A stretch of DNA of 64,000 nucleotides from Sipunculus nudus (Eukaryota; Annelida; Sipuncula; Golfingiida; Sipunculidae), in assembly GCA_026874595.1 (NCBI GenBank), contig CM049306.1:18657019-18721018 (forward strand). The letters are read 5' to 3'. A program made the position numbers and the translations under genes. Below the pieces are notes generated by a model. It was not told the DNA's origin. It saw only the letters and a list, made by a program, of their open reading frames with translations, and did no database searches. Every line of letters starts with the position of its first letter. The first letter of the stretch is position 1. Below are positions 36,028 through 47,808 of this stretch, in pieces.

Positions 36028-36564
36028 TAGTCCGTTTCATCCCCTCATGCCCACCTGTTTTTTGCTATGAAAATTTTTATTAGTTACATTCAAGGGAAAC
36101 AATTTTAGTGTAGAGGTTAGGATTACAGAACCTAATTTTCAACAAGGTAACTAAATAACTACCTAATGCCTTATTTGAGTAACATAATTTTGTGAAAATA
36201 TGAGAAATCAGTCTACATTTTACAACATTACAGACCAACTTACGGCGGTCAAGGTCATTGGTCACATGCAAAAACAGCCTCAACTGACAGCTGCTGATTG
36301 GATGATCTCATGTAAACACACTAAAAAATATAACCAGCTAAAACAAAGATGGCTACTTATGGAGGGACACACCGTATCTGCCAGATCATGATAAAGCGAC
36401 TAAAATGTTGTGAAACATAAACGGGGGATTTATTGTAAAATTCCTAACTGCCACATTAGGTTGTCACTTCCATATGCTGTTTTCTTGGAAAATATTGAAA
36501 AAAATAAACTTTTAAGTGAATCATCTACAAAAAACAGGTGGACAGCAGGTGGTGAAATGGACTA
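36028..36564 (+). mobile_element. 538-bp TIR element, copy 4
   Basis: 537 bp, from TAGTCCGTTTCATCCCCTCA to GGTGAAATGGACTA, flanked by TA (36026-36027, 36565-36566) and by AAT/ATT-rich sequence. The most intact uninterrupted copy, used here as the reference for the insertion site in copy 1. Recurring frame at 36200-36391. Confidence 0.92.
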
Positions 36565-36566
36565 TA

Positions 36567-37090
36567 ATTAATATCAACAATAACAATTATTATTCTGATA
36601 GTAATAATAATAATAAAAATAAAAATAATAATAATGAAAACTGTAATAATAATAGCTAAGAAAAGCGTAAGTTAGGAGATAAGTGTTCAAATTTGGTGCC
36701 ATTGATCGTTAATCTAACCTGTACTAATCTAACCTGGGAACTTCTTTTTTTTTATAATTGTTGATGAACGCTCCAGGACATAGTTTTAATGCTGCCTTTG
36801 ACTATAAACAGAAAGAACAACTATGGCCTCATGATATCAGTAGATTCAGTACGTTTATTTACTGACACCTATCAGGGAAATGGCACATGGAGTGACGTCA
36901 TTGCCCTCTGTGACGTCACGACCCTATTGTTTATGCCTACGGAAATCACAAAAAAACACGCCTTCTCTATTTACCGTAAGTATCCTAATGTGAGTACCCG
37001 TTACCTGTCCTAAATATACGTCACGTTATTGGACACGGGAACCAGTCTATCTATTCCCTAAGCAGCATCTGAAGATCTGTTTAATTTATT
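36567..37090. other. Unique segment between TIR copies 4 and 5
   Basis: Starts with AAT-rich simple sequence, then about 400 bp of more complex sequence. It holds a 74-codon plus frame (36789-37013) that I do not recognise, two CRE palindromes and the 18-bp block GTGAGTACCCGTTACCTG (36990-37007). No ends of a mobile element were seen. Confidence 0.5.
36893..36918. promoter_or_regulatory. Paired CRE palindromes
   Basis: Two perfect TGACGTCA octamers at 36893-36900 and 36911-36918, 18 bp start to start, in an otherwise A+T-rich region. These are CREB/ATF-type binding cores. No transcription start is evident nearby. Confidence 0.4.
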
Positions 37091-37092
37091 TA

Positions 37093-37635
37093 TAGTCCAT
37101 TTCACCACCTGCTGTCCACCTGTTTTTTTGTAGATGATTTGCTTATAAGTTTATATTTTTCAATAATTTCCAAGAAAACAGTATATGGAAGTGACAACCT
37201 AATATGGCAATTAAGAATTTTACTGTAAATCCCCCGTTTATGTTTCACAACATTTTAGTCCCTTTATCATGATCTGGCAGATATGGTGTATCCCTCCATA
37301 AGTAGCCATCTTTGTTTTAGCTGGTTATATTTTTTAGAGTGTTTACATGAGGTCATCCAATCAGCTGCTGTCAGTTGAGGCTGTTTTTGCATGTGACCAA
37401 TGACCTTGACCGCCATTAGTGGGTCTGATATGTGGTAAAATGTAGACTGATTTCTCATATTTTCAGAAAATTCTGTTCCTCAAATAAGGCGTAAGTTAGG
37501 TATTTAGTTAACTTGTTGAAAATTTGAAAATTAGGTTCTTTAATCATCTGCTCTACACTTTGTTTCCCTTGAAATGTAAATAATAAAAATTTTCATAGTA
37601 AAAAGCAGGTGGACATGAGGGGATGAAACGGACTA
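37093..37635 (-). mobile_element. 538-bp TIR element, copy 5
   Basis: 543 bp in reverse orientation, from TAGTCCATTTCACCACCTGC to GGATGAAACGGACTA, flanked by TA (37091-37092, 37636-37637). The extra bases include a small duplication (GAAAATTTGAAAATT). Recurring frame at 37267-37458. Confidence 0.9.
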
Positions 37636-37637
37636 TA

Positions 37638-38256
37638 GTATAAGTATAAACCGACTGTACAGATGCCTCTTCCCCTCTTGTTTATCATGGTTGATAGGGC
37701 ATTTATTCCGAGGGTTCCATATTCGCGACTATTTCCTTTTGGCGAATATCAATCACAAAATTAAAACCCTAGCGAAGAAAAAGGCAATCAGGTTATATAA
37801 GAAAATTGTTTAAAACGTATTCTAAAACAGTTTTATACATATATATACAAATAAGATATATAATACATAAATATGTGTGTATATGTATATATGTAAATAT
37901 GTATATATATTATTAGTTTCACAGAAATAAGGATATAAATATTGAATTATGAGAACAAGGTGTGAACTCCAGAGCAAAAGGTGCAGCTTACATCTATATC
38001 AATAAGATATACTAACTGTTTTTGATTTACAGATATTGTATGCTTAACCGAATCAGATATTAGATCAAGACCACATGGACTGATTTACAGTAAAACAACT
38101 ACAATGACCCTTAAGCTACTATTTTACCTTTTTTGCATTCAGCTATGTTTCTGATTAGGACTACAAAGCCCTTTTCACACAGTCACACACAGTTAAATAA
38201 CTTGTTGTGTTCACGTAAGCACCATATAATTATAGCACACATGTGTATGTTGAGTG

Positions 38257-38289
<33 letters not shown>

Positions 38290-38814
38290 TCCAATAATCA
38301 GGTTTTGAATTTTGAAAGACATTTTGAGCAGCTGATTCCTGTTCCTTACTTAAAAAAAACTCCTTAATATATAATAATATGACAGGATTTACATGTTAGC
38401 GTAAAGTATCCCTATAAAATTAGATTTTTAAAGAAAATGTTGTATTGTCATAATTTGAACCATCTTTTTAAACCTAGCTGTCATTTAGTACAAATCTAAC
38501 ACGTGTATTGTTGTTCAGTTAATATTCCATTGTTTGATGAATGAGCCCCAACGCACAGCTCAAGTTCAATGCCATCCATATAAATTAACAGTAACATGAT
38601 CAGCCGATCACCAGGCTCTCGCCACAACTTCTGGCCCTGATGAAATCTTACTTGAAAAAATCCTGCCACGTTTTTTTCTAACAAAGTGAAATAAATCGAA
38701 TTTTCCAGAGAGTTAGCTGCCAGATCGTGGCATTCTTTAAGCTGACTGACTGATCGCTGACCGAGTAATCGAACCTGTTTGTTTTCAGCACACATAGAGG
38801 CTGTTTCCAAGCGG
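37638..38814. other. A+T-rich sequence with CG-motif fragment and (GT)n
   Basis: A fragment related to the TTCGCGAAT-ended element (21052-21908) lies at about 37715-37785. A (GT)n run is at 38268-38289. The 104-codon minus frame at 38496-38810 has no recognised domain; it abuts the CpG-rich patch at 38815 but nothing else supports it. Confidence 0.5.
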
Positions 38815-38927
38815 GCGTTCGGTCATTGATCGGGGAACCAGCGAGGAGGATACACATGTGTCGTCTGCGCTCTCACTCTCGTGGCGCGCATCCCAACTAA
38901 CCGGGCTTAAACGGAACCGAGGTCATG
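38815..38927 (+). promoter_or_regulatory. CpG-rich patch with possible first exon ending ATG|GTAAGT
   Basis: About 110 bp with roughly a dozen CpG dinucleotides in an A+T-rich region. It ends AACCGAGGTCATG and is followed at 38928 by the consensus donor GTAAGT. A 5' UTR exon that ends on the start codon would look like this. It also contains the palindrome ACACATGTGT. No TATA box is evident. No downstream exon could be linked to it in this window. Confidence 0.35.
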
Positions 38928-39085
38928 GTAAGTGCTTTGCTACATCTATCTATCAGTTCATGATTCCTTGATGTATTGTTATTTTATAGCTGTCGACAGA
39001 AAAGGAGTAGTATAAGTGCTGGCATAATGGGGTATAGTAGAATGTCTTCTCAGGTGGATTAATGATTCGGTACTTCAGTTTTCTC

Positions 39086-39088
<3 letters not shown>

Positions 39089-39136
<48 letters not shown>
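39089..39136. repeat. (TA)n microsatellite
   Basis: About 24 TA units. Confidence 0.95.
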
Positions 39137-39137
<1 letters not shown>

Positions 39138-39795
39138 CTAACATACACAGGTTTTAATATAGAGCAAGTTAATATGCAGGATATTAACTTATCTATCAGG
39201 ATTCAACGATCGCCACGCGGTTGGTCGAGAATATCCCGTTAGGACAATTATAACTATAGTCATGCAGGCGAACAATATATAGATGGACATACCCTTATTT
39301 GTTAATATACTATTGTGCCTTCTCAAGGCCATTGTGATATTTTCATCAAAACATGTTATGATTATTTTCTTTTCCTGAATTTGATTCTACAAGTTTACAT
39401 GATTAATTGAACAAATACAGGTTTGACAAACTAGTATATAGAACAGATACGGGACTAGTGTTACTTGTCAATTAAGTAACCGTTCAATGTATTTGAATGC
39501 ATTAAAATAACCATTTTAACTATTGCAAAGACTCATGAATGATAAGTTACAAATTAAATTTTAAGAACTACTTTTTTTTCCAATTAGGCTACTGATTTCT
39601 GGGCTTTACTTGTCCCCCCAGTATGTCCTGCGTTTTTATTTTTGCATGTCAATGTCGAACCCTTGAATTTACTATCGCTTTTCTTTATAAATTTGTGAAG
39701 CCAGCGTGCAGCGAATGAAAACTGTGCACGCAAAGCTACAAGTATAAATAAATGTGTGTTTATTCTGGTAATAATCAAATACTGTCAAGTTTGAA

Positions 39796-39859
<64 letters not shown>

Positions 39860-41728
39860 ATATATTAATAATTACGTACATCTTTGGATATACTAAATAG
39901 GCATCTTCCCTCTTAATCTCAATAGGTGGGCCTGTCCATAGACTATATGGGAGATCAGTAAAGTTCCCTTAAAACATCGGATTCCCCTCCCTTAAATAAT
40001 ATGAGCCTGAATATGCACAACAGTTCATTACCTTGTAAAGTACACCCTTGATCAGTGAAATAAAACAATAATTTATTTAAACTTTGATACTTTATTTATA
40101 CAGGTTATTTTACTTAGTTTATACCTTGGTTAGGGAACAGAGTTGCAAAAGATATCTATAATCGAAGCTAGAAGGGAAGATTAATTGCGACTTACCCTGG
40201 TACTATGATAATTTTTATTATACAGATTCAAGCTAATTTATTTAAACTAAACCTGTTGTCATGTTAGGATGAAGAATGAGTTCAATACAAACGAGGGATA
40301 TTCTAGTAATCATTTCCTCAATATATAATTGCTCTAGTTATACGTATCATCTGTATTATAAATGACGGTGGTCGCACTAGATCTTTAAATTGTCACGAAA
40401 CTCCTCTTTGGCACAGCTCGTATATGCCTTTTTTGTCTTGAACTGTCGAGAATGATGCAAAGTGTGTATTAAGTGAATCCCTGTCTTTATTCCTACAAAG
40501 AGTTCCAAATAAGTTCTCCCAAATTGTCGAAAGTTAAGCAAAGGCCAACGCAAATTCAATGCCGAAACAAACTATATACACAGTCGTTGCTGCATAATAG
40601 TGAATAACCGTACTTAGATGTACTTTCTAATTTTAAAAATTTTAAAAAATACTTTTAAGCACATACAATAATGAAACATACCCCAATATTACCCTACAGA
40701 AAAAGGTGTAATTAACGATGGTCTCACTAAACTACTGTGGCCACGCATCGGACATGCACTTTTTTTCTCTTGAACTGTCATGAACGTTCATAATGTAATA
40801 GCGCCATCTGTCATATCTGAGATGAAACTAAACTTGCCTTCGTGTGTAAAATAATGAACAGATAGGATAAGCCAGTAATAATAATAATGATAATAATAAT
40901 AAGAACAGTAAATCCATGGATCATTACTAAATATACTATCTTGCTGGATCGTAAACTATACTTATACATATATATTGACCAAAGAGTATCTGCATCATAT
41001 TCCCGACTGCATGGGTGGTATATTACATTGGCTCTGACAACCAAGAGACCGATGTAGTGCAAGCATTATAAAAGCTGGCAGCAAACGTGCAAGCGGACCA
41101 TTAACACATTAGGCGTTTCAGGCAGCAAATAAAAGTATATAAAAACCATAATGTGAGTAAGCCGTCACCTTTCGTTTTGTTAATTCATACAGTCGCTGCG
41201 TTCTGGTAGTGTAATTATAGAACGAGCATGATGAGTGTGAACACGCCAAAGCTGGGCGTTTTATAGCTAAGACGTGCCCGTCATCACTGCCATGTAAAGT
41301 GCTCCCCTGTGGCAGATGAAGTGGTGATAATTAGGTGATTTAAGGTTAACTAGGCGCAGACAGATGAAATGGCCTCCCAAAATAATTATATTGTAGGCTT
41401 TTATGAATATAATCAGAAGTTTAGATAAAATAAGAATTAATGATGCTGATCCCTTAGTCTTAATCCACAGGAAAACTAAAATCTGCAGGACTATATCAAG
41501 ATTTTGTTAAAAAGAGGGCCGGATTAAGTGAGTGATATCATACGATATAAAGGAGAAGAAAACAGACTCTATCCAACCGGCAGATTATTAACCGTGCATG
41601 TACACAACTTAATTATTAACATATAATAGAGATATGATTTTTGTTACATTTGCCTTGTATACGGATATCTGTATACTTTTTACTCTTTAAAGTGTAAATA
41701 GTCTCTGTACCGTAACGTTCGACGCTAG
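39137..41728. other. A+T-rich non-coding sequence
   Basis: A (TA)n run of about 25 units lies at 39801-39851 and an AAT run at 40877-40902. A diverged local duplication links about 40363-40450 with 40715-40790 (shared GGTGGTCGCACTA/GGTCTCACTA and CTTGAACTGTC phrases, about 350 bp apart). No gene or RNA recognised. Confidence 0.5.
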
Positions 41729-44466
41729 TATCCACGCCATGTAATTCTGACCCACTGTACTTCTGTCCACACCAGGCACTTCTGCCTCAATCCAGTTCTG
41801 TCTAAGTGATTCAGTTCTGCCCTACTCCAGTTCTGTCCACGTCATGTGGTTCTGGCCCACAGCATGTATGTCCACGTCATGCAATCATGGCCCACCCCAG
41901 CTCTGTCCACTGCATGCAGTCCTGGCCCTCCCAAGCTCTGTCGACGTCATGCAGGTCTGACCCACTCATGTTCTGTCTACGTCATGCAGTCCTGCCCCCC
42001 CCCCCGGTCTGTCCACGTCATGCAGTTCTGACAGACTCCTGTTCTGTCCATGTCATGCAGTTCTGACCCACATGTTCTATCCACGTCATGCAGATTTTGC
42101 CCATTTTATTTCTGTCTGCACCATGCAGTTCTGACCCACTCCAATCTCCACGCCATGCAGTTTTGGTCCATCCAGTTTTGTCCACGCCATGCAGTTCTGA
42201 CCCACATGTTCTATCCACGTCATGCAGATTTTGCCCATTTCATTTCTGTCTGCACCATGCAGTTCTGACCCACTCCAATTCTCCACGTCATGCAGTTTTG
42301 GCCCACACCATGTCTGTTCACGTCAGGCAGTTCTCGCCCACTCCAGTTTTGTCCACAACATGCAGTTCTGGCCATCTAAAGTTCTGTCCACATCATGTGG
42401 TTTTGGCCCACACCAGGTCCGTCCACGCCGTGCAGTTCTCGTCCGCTCACGGTCTGTCAAGGCCATGAAGTTCTGGCTACCCCGGTTCTCTCCATGCCAA
42501 GCAGGTCTGGCCCACTCTAGGTTTGTCCACGTCATGCAGTCCTGGCCCACTCTAGGTCTGTCCACGTCATGCAGTCCTTGTCCACTCTAAGTCTGTCCAC
42601 GTCATGCAGTCCTGGCCCTTTCTAGGTCTGTGAACGTCATGCAGTTCTGGCCTTCTCAAGTTCTGTCCACATCATGTGGTTCTAGCCTACCCCAGCTCTG
42701 TCCAAGTCATGCAGTCCTGGCCCACCCCAGCTTTGTCCACGTCATGCAGTTCTGACCCACTCAAGTTCTGTCTACGTCATGCAGTCCTTGCACACTCCAG
42801 TTCTGTCCGCTTTTTGCAGTTCTTACCCACCAGTTCTGTCCACGTCATGCAGATTTTGCTCATTTCATTTCTGTCTGCGCCATGCAGTTCTGACCCATTC
42901 CAATTTTCCATGTCATGCAGTTTTGGCCGACTCCAGTTCTGTGAAAGCAGTTTTGTCCGACATCAGGTCTGTCCGCGTCATGCAGTCCTGGTCCACTCAA
43001 ATTCTGTCCCACGTTATGCAGTTTTCGTTCGCTCACGTTCTGTCAAGGCCATAAAGTTCTGGCTACTCCGGTTCTATCCACGAAGCAGGTCTGGCCCACT
43101 CTAAGTCTGTCCACGTCATGCAATCCTGGCCCACTCTAGGTTTGTCCACGTCATGCAGTCCTGACCAACTCTAGGTCTTTTCACGTCATGCAGTCCTGGC
43201 CCACTCTAGGTCTTTTCACGTCATGCAGTCCTGGCCCACACCAGGTCTGTCCACGTCGTGCAAATCTGGTCTGCTCACGTTCTGTCCAGGCCATGATGTT
43301 CTGGCTGTCCGGTTTTGTCCACGCCAAGCAGTTCTGGCCCACTCTAGGTCTGCCCACGTCATGCAGTCCTGGCCCTCCCCAGCTCTGTCCACGTCATGCA
43401 GGTCTGACCCACTCATGTTCTGTCTACGTCATGCAGTCCTGCCCCCCCCCCCCCCCCCGGTCTGTCCACGTCATGCAGTTCTGACAGACTCCTGTTCTGT
43501 CCATGTCATGCAGTTCTGACCCACATGTTTTATCCACGTAATGCAGATTTTGCCCATTTCATTTCTGTCTGCACCATGCAGTTCTGACCCACTCCTATCT
43601 TCACGTCATGCAGTTTTGGTCCACTTCAGTTTTGTCCACGCCATGCAGTTCTGACCCACATGTTCTATCCACGTCATGCAGATTTTGCCCATTTCATTTC
43701 TGTCTGCACCATGCAGTTCTGACCCACTCCAATTCTCCACGTCATGCAGTTCTGGCCCACACCATGTCTGTTCACGTCAGGCAGTTCTCGCCCACTCCAG
43801 TTTTGTCCACAACATGCAGTTCTGGCCATCTAAAGTTCTGTCCACATCATGTGGTTTTGGCCCACACCAGGTCCGTCCACGCCGTGCAGTTCTCGTCCGC
43901 TCACGGTCTGTCAAGGCCATGAAGTTCTGGCTACCCCGGTTTTGTCCATGCCAAGCAGGTCTGGCCCACTCTAGGTTTGTCCACGTCATGCAGTCCTGGC
44001 CCACTCTAGGTCTGTCCACGTCATGCAGTCCTGGTCCACTCTAAGTCTGTCCACGTCATGCAGTCCTGGCCCACTCTAGGTCTGTCCACGTCGTGCAGTC
44101 CTGGCCCTTTCTAGGTCTGTCGACGTCATGCCGTTCTGGCCTTCTCAAGTTCTGTCCACATCATGTGGTTCTAGCCCACCCCAGCTCTGTCCAAGTCATG
44201 CAGTCCTGGCCCACTCTAGGTCTGTCCACGTCATGCAGTCCTTGCCCACCCTAGCTTTGTCCACGTCATGCAGTTCTGACCCACTCAAGTTCTGTCTACG
44301 TCATGCAGTCCTGGCACACTCCAGTTCTGTCCGCTTTTTGCAGTTCTTGAGCATTCCAGGTCTCTCCACGTCACGCACTTATGGCACACTCCACTGTTTA
44401 CGTCATGCAGTTCTGGCAAGATTCAGGTCTGTCCACGTCATGCAGCTCTGGCCCACATCAGTTTTA
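41729..44466. repeat. 2.7-kb minisatellite, 35-bp unit
   Basis: About 75-78 tandem copies of a unit close to TCTGTCCACGTCATGCAGTC plus CTGGCCCACTCTAGG. Spacing of CCACGTCATG in the cleanest stretch is exactly 35 (43981, 44016, 44051, 44086). Variants drop or add a few bases, and two units contain poly-C runs (about 41996-42005, 43443-43458). Because 35 is not a multiple of 3, any frame passes through all three phases, giving overlapping spurious frames of up to 142 codons on both strands. I find no reason to call it coding. Confidence 0.95.
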
Positions 44467-45729
44467 AAATCAGACCTCTGACATATATATATATATTTCT
44501 TATGTCAGCACATTAACAAATCTGACGTATATAAGGTTAAATCGTGATGTGACATCCTTACACTCGAAGTACCATACAACCTCCTATTTATTTAAGGGTT
44601 TTAAAATTAGCTAATGTTCCCTTTTTTATACATATAAATGCAGAAATCGTGCGTGTTATTATCTTAGACAATTAAAATGTAAAATATAATAAAAATACAA
44701 AATATAATGAGAAGGTGCACCGCCTGAATTTCAATCCGGAGAGTCTTTCGTTATAAAAACATATTTTGTAATTAGGCATTGACAAGATGCTCAGTTTATG
44801 CCCTCTCATACTATTGTTATAAGTGGTGACCATAATCAGGAGAAGTTCGTGTAGCTTGAAAGTGTAGTTTGACGTACTGTGAGATACCGATATACGGTAC
44901 ATAAATTTTGCTTTGGCAATCGATCGCACATCTGAACACTGCAACATTTCCGTTATGCTTCATAGCTTTACAGTGTAGCCATCTCTACCTATATGTATAT
45001 ATATTGATTGGATATAATATTTTACTTCTCCAAAAAACTACTTTCGTCTGGCATGGAGTAGCAGTTATAAGTGATGAAGCAATTATCTTTTTATCATTAT
45101 TAATAAAACAAACTTCAAAAGGAATGTTAAATTTTGTACTGATTTTCCTGCGTATCATTGATATTTAGAATGATACATTCCAATGAACCGTTTTGAACAG
45201 AGAGAATTAAGGTGCAAACACATGCATGTGAAATCTTAAAAAGAAGTTATTCGTCTAAACCTATTATGATACCATATGGTGCTGCTCAACTTGATATAAC
45301 GCCATATGGTGCCGATTAGAAGCCATGTATGAGATATTATAATATTGTTTTGAACTTTTGTGACTGGGTATAATCATGCATTAGGCTTATTTGTAGTCGT
45401 TTGTTAAAAGATTTATGTTATTTCTGTATTTCGTGACGGTACGGAATTTCAGTACAAACATAAATGCAGGTGAATTCCGCAAAAAGAAAAGGAACATAAA
45501 ATATAATGTAATAAGTGGTTGGTGTTCTCTCATTACATGACAGGCTGACATTTTGTGCAAGGTATAATTAAGTTCAGCCTATTTTGTAAACGTTGATATT
45601 TAAATGAATAAAACTTCTCCATATATCCATGCAGAACAAAAAGAACATATACCATAGGACATGAATACAGATTATAATGTATGTATGTTTGATTAAAATT
45701 TGACTGAAATACGATTAACACCTTAAAAC

Positions 45730-45821
<92 letters not shown>

Positions 45822-47806
45822 ACAGCCTGGTATCATATTATCTAAATCCAAAAGGATTACCGCTTTACAACAGCAGACGGTTCCTTAGTATGTTCTTTTT
45901 TTACAAGCCTATTTACTTAAATTCGTTTAAAATATAAATAACGCCTAAAAATCAATAGAAAATAACAATTTCAATCCTTAACTATGTAAACAATACAGGG
46001 GATAAGATATGTCTCTGCGTAATATGTAAACCCTTTAACCCGTTAATTTTAACGTCGTGTATAGTTGAAGTTTTAAAATTTGTTTCGTGTGGGAGCTGTA
46101 TAAACAGTCTAGTCACTAAATACGAAACACACAGGGAACGAACAAGAAAGCTCGTACAGCTGTTTTGCCGGGTTTTCCTCAAGGCCAGCCGGTATTGGCA
46201 TTTCAATGAAAGTGCATTCACGGTAATATAGAGCTGTCGTAACTTTCGCCGAGTGGCATTTGTGAACGATATAGGCTTGGTACCTGTCTCATGAGTGTGT
46301 CAGGGTTGTGTTTTATCAGCTGTCGACGAGTATGGATTACCCGGGCTCCCCTAATATAATGTAGGCTATAAGGCGGCAGTGCGAGAAGAGGTTCATTCAG
46401 ACCCTTAAAGCAAAAAGTCTCTACAAAGAGATCAGATCATAGAATGTAGCTTTCTGATATTTGATCTTTTGTGTGAGGATGAATATCATACCTCAGGCTG
46501 TCCTGGTGACACTTTTATTGAATTTTATTTTTTCTTGAAGACCAATATGAATGACTGTCGATAGTAGATTTGCGTTCTTTCATATATGTTCATTTCACTT
46601 CTGTTTGCAAAGGAAATCTTTCTTAAAGGTGTTATTATTTTATGTTTGCCCCTTTATTACCCTTATAAAAAAGATAAATGTTTCAGTTTTCCTCAACTTT
46701 ATTCTTATTTTCCATACTTTATGAGGAGGATTCCCTCAAGCGCAAACTAGTTGGCAGATGGTTAAGTGGTTCAGATATTTAAGTGTGCCTATGTGTGTGT
46801 GTTTATTTACCTGAGATTTTCCGTAAATATTAAAAAAATACATAGATCCACCACAGAATTTAACCATTTCTTAATCGAACTATTGCCCATTCTCGACGAA
46901 ACCACATTAAAATTAAGTTAGAATATTAAGATATATTTTAATTTAATTCGCTTGTAAGACCTTGGCGTTGTCATAGTGATATAGTCATCATTATAAATAG
47001 GAGGCAATGTAAGATTAATGAGAGTGACGTCCTTATTTGTCTCGATTGCATTTATTTGATCGAATTTTTTTAGATACTATGTGTACAGACAAAAAAAAAC
47101 AGATAGATTTCACATTTTCGACAAGCTTCCACTCCCCAGAATGTATGCGCTCTGCGAGTGTGGTTTAGCTCAAACTTGTGGGTAGTGATCACTGTCGTGC
47201 AAGGTAACCTGCGAAGTCGGTTTTTAAGACACTAGAACATATGCTGATGGAGACGCAGCTAAAATCTGCACAAAATAAACAGAGACTGTGGTCATTTATT
47301 GGTATGGAGTGCTATCCGCACTGTGAGTAAGGATACGTTCTGTAAACCGACTCATGTAAGGGTATGAAACGAAAGTCGAAATGTATTTGATTTCATTCTG
47401 AATAGCTGAACTGAAAACCGTGCTGACTAACGTATGTAACCTATAAATATATCCATGTATTCAAGCGCATACCAATACCGCAGCCAGATTTAGTTTCATG
47501 TATTATGACGTTTTACAAAATATCCTCATTGTCACCCTTCCCCTGCATAATGGATGGAACTCGGTGGTGCTGGTAATCCCATTACAGGTCATTAAATGAA
47601 AACGCTTGATGCCCCGAAATCCCGGATGATCAGAATAGTGGTAGCGGATGACCAATTTGGAATGTCTGATGTTATGTGTGCTGGGGTCAAGCTAACCATC
47701 CACCCTACACGCTCTGTACATTATCATGGTCAGCTGGGGCAACTTAATAATAGCCTCCGGCATACGTTAGGTATTTATTCTTATTCGTGTAACTGTCCTT
47801 GCAATA
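44467..47806. other. A+T-rich non-coding sequence
   Basis: Contains a long (TA)n run at 45733-45818. The phrase CCATATGGTGC is doubled at about 45271-45313. Frames of 60-91 codons are A+T-rich and unrecognised. No RNA gene or transposon ends seen. Confidence 0.55.
45733..45818. repeat. (TA)n microsatellite
   Basis: About 43 TA units with one break near 45766. Confidence 0.95.
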
Positions 47807-47808
47807 TA

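Noticed and set aside
38496-38810. 104-codon minus frame next to the CpG-rich patch, considered as a divergent gene
   Set aside because: No recognised domain and no splice signals. Proximity alone is weak evidence.
42676-43104. 142-codon open frame in the minisatellite
   Set aside because: All long frames here follow from the 35-bp period and absence of stops in common variants. Equally long frames occur on both strands and in several phases.
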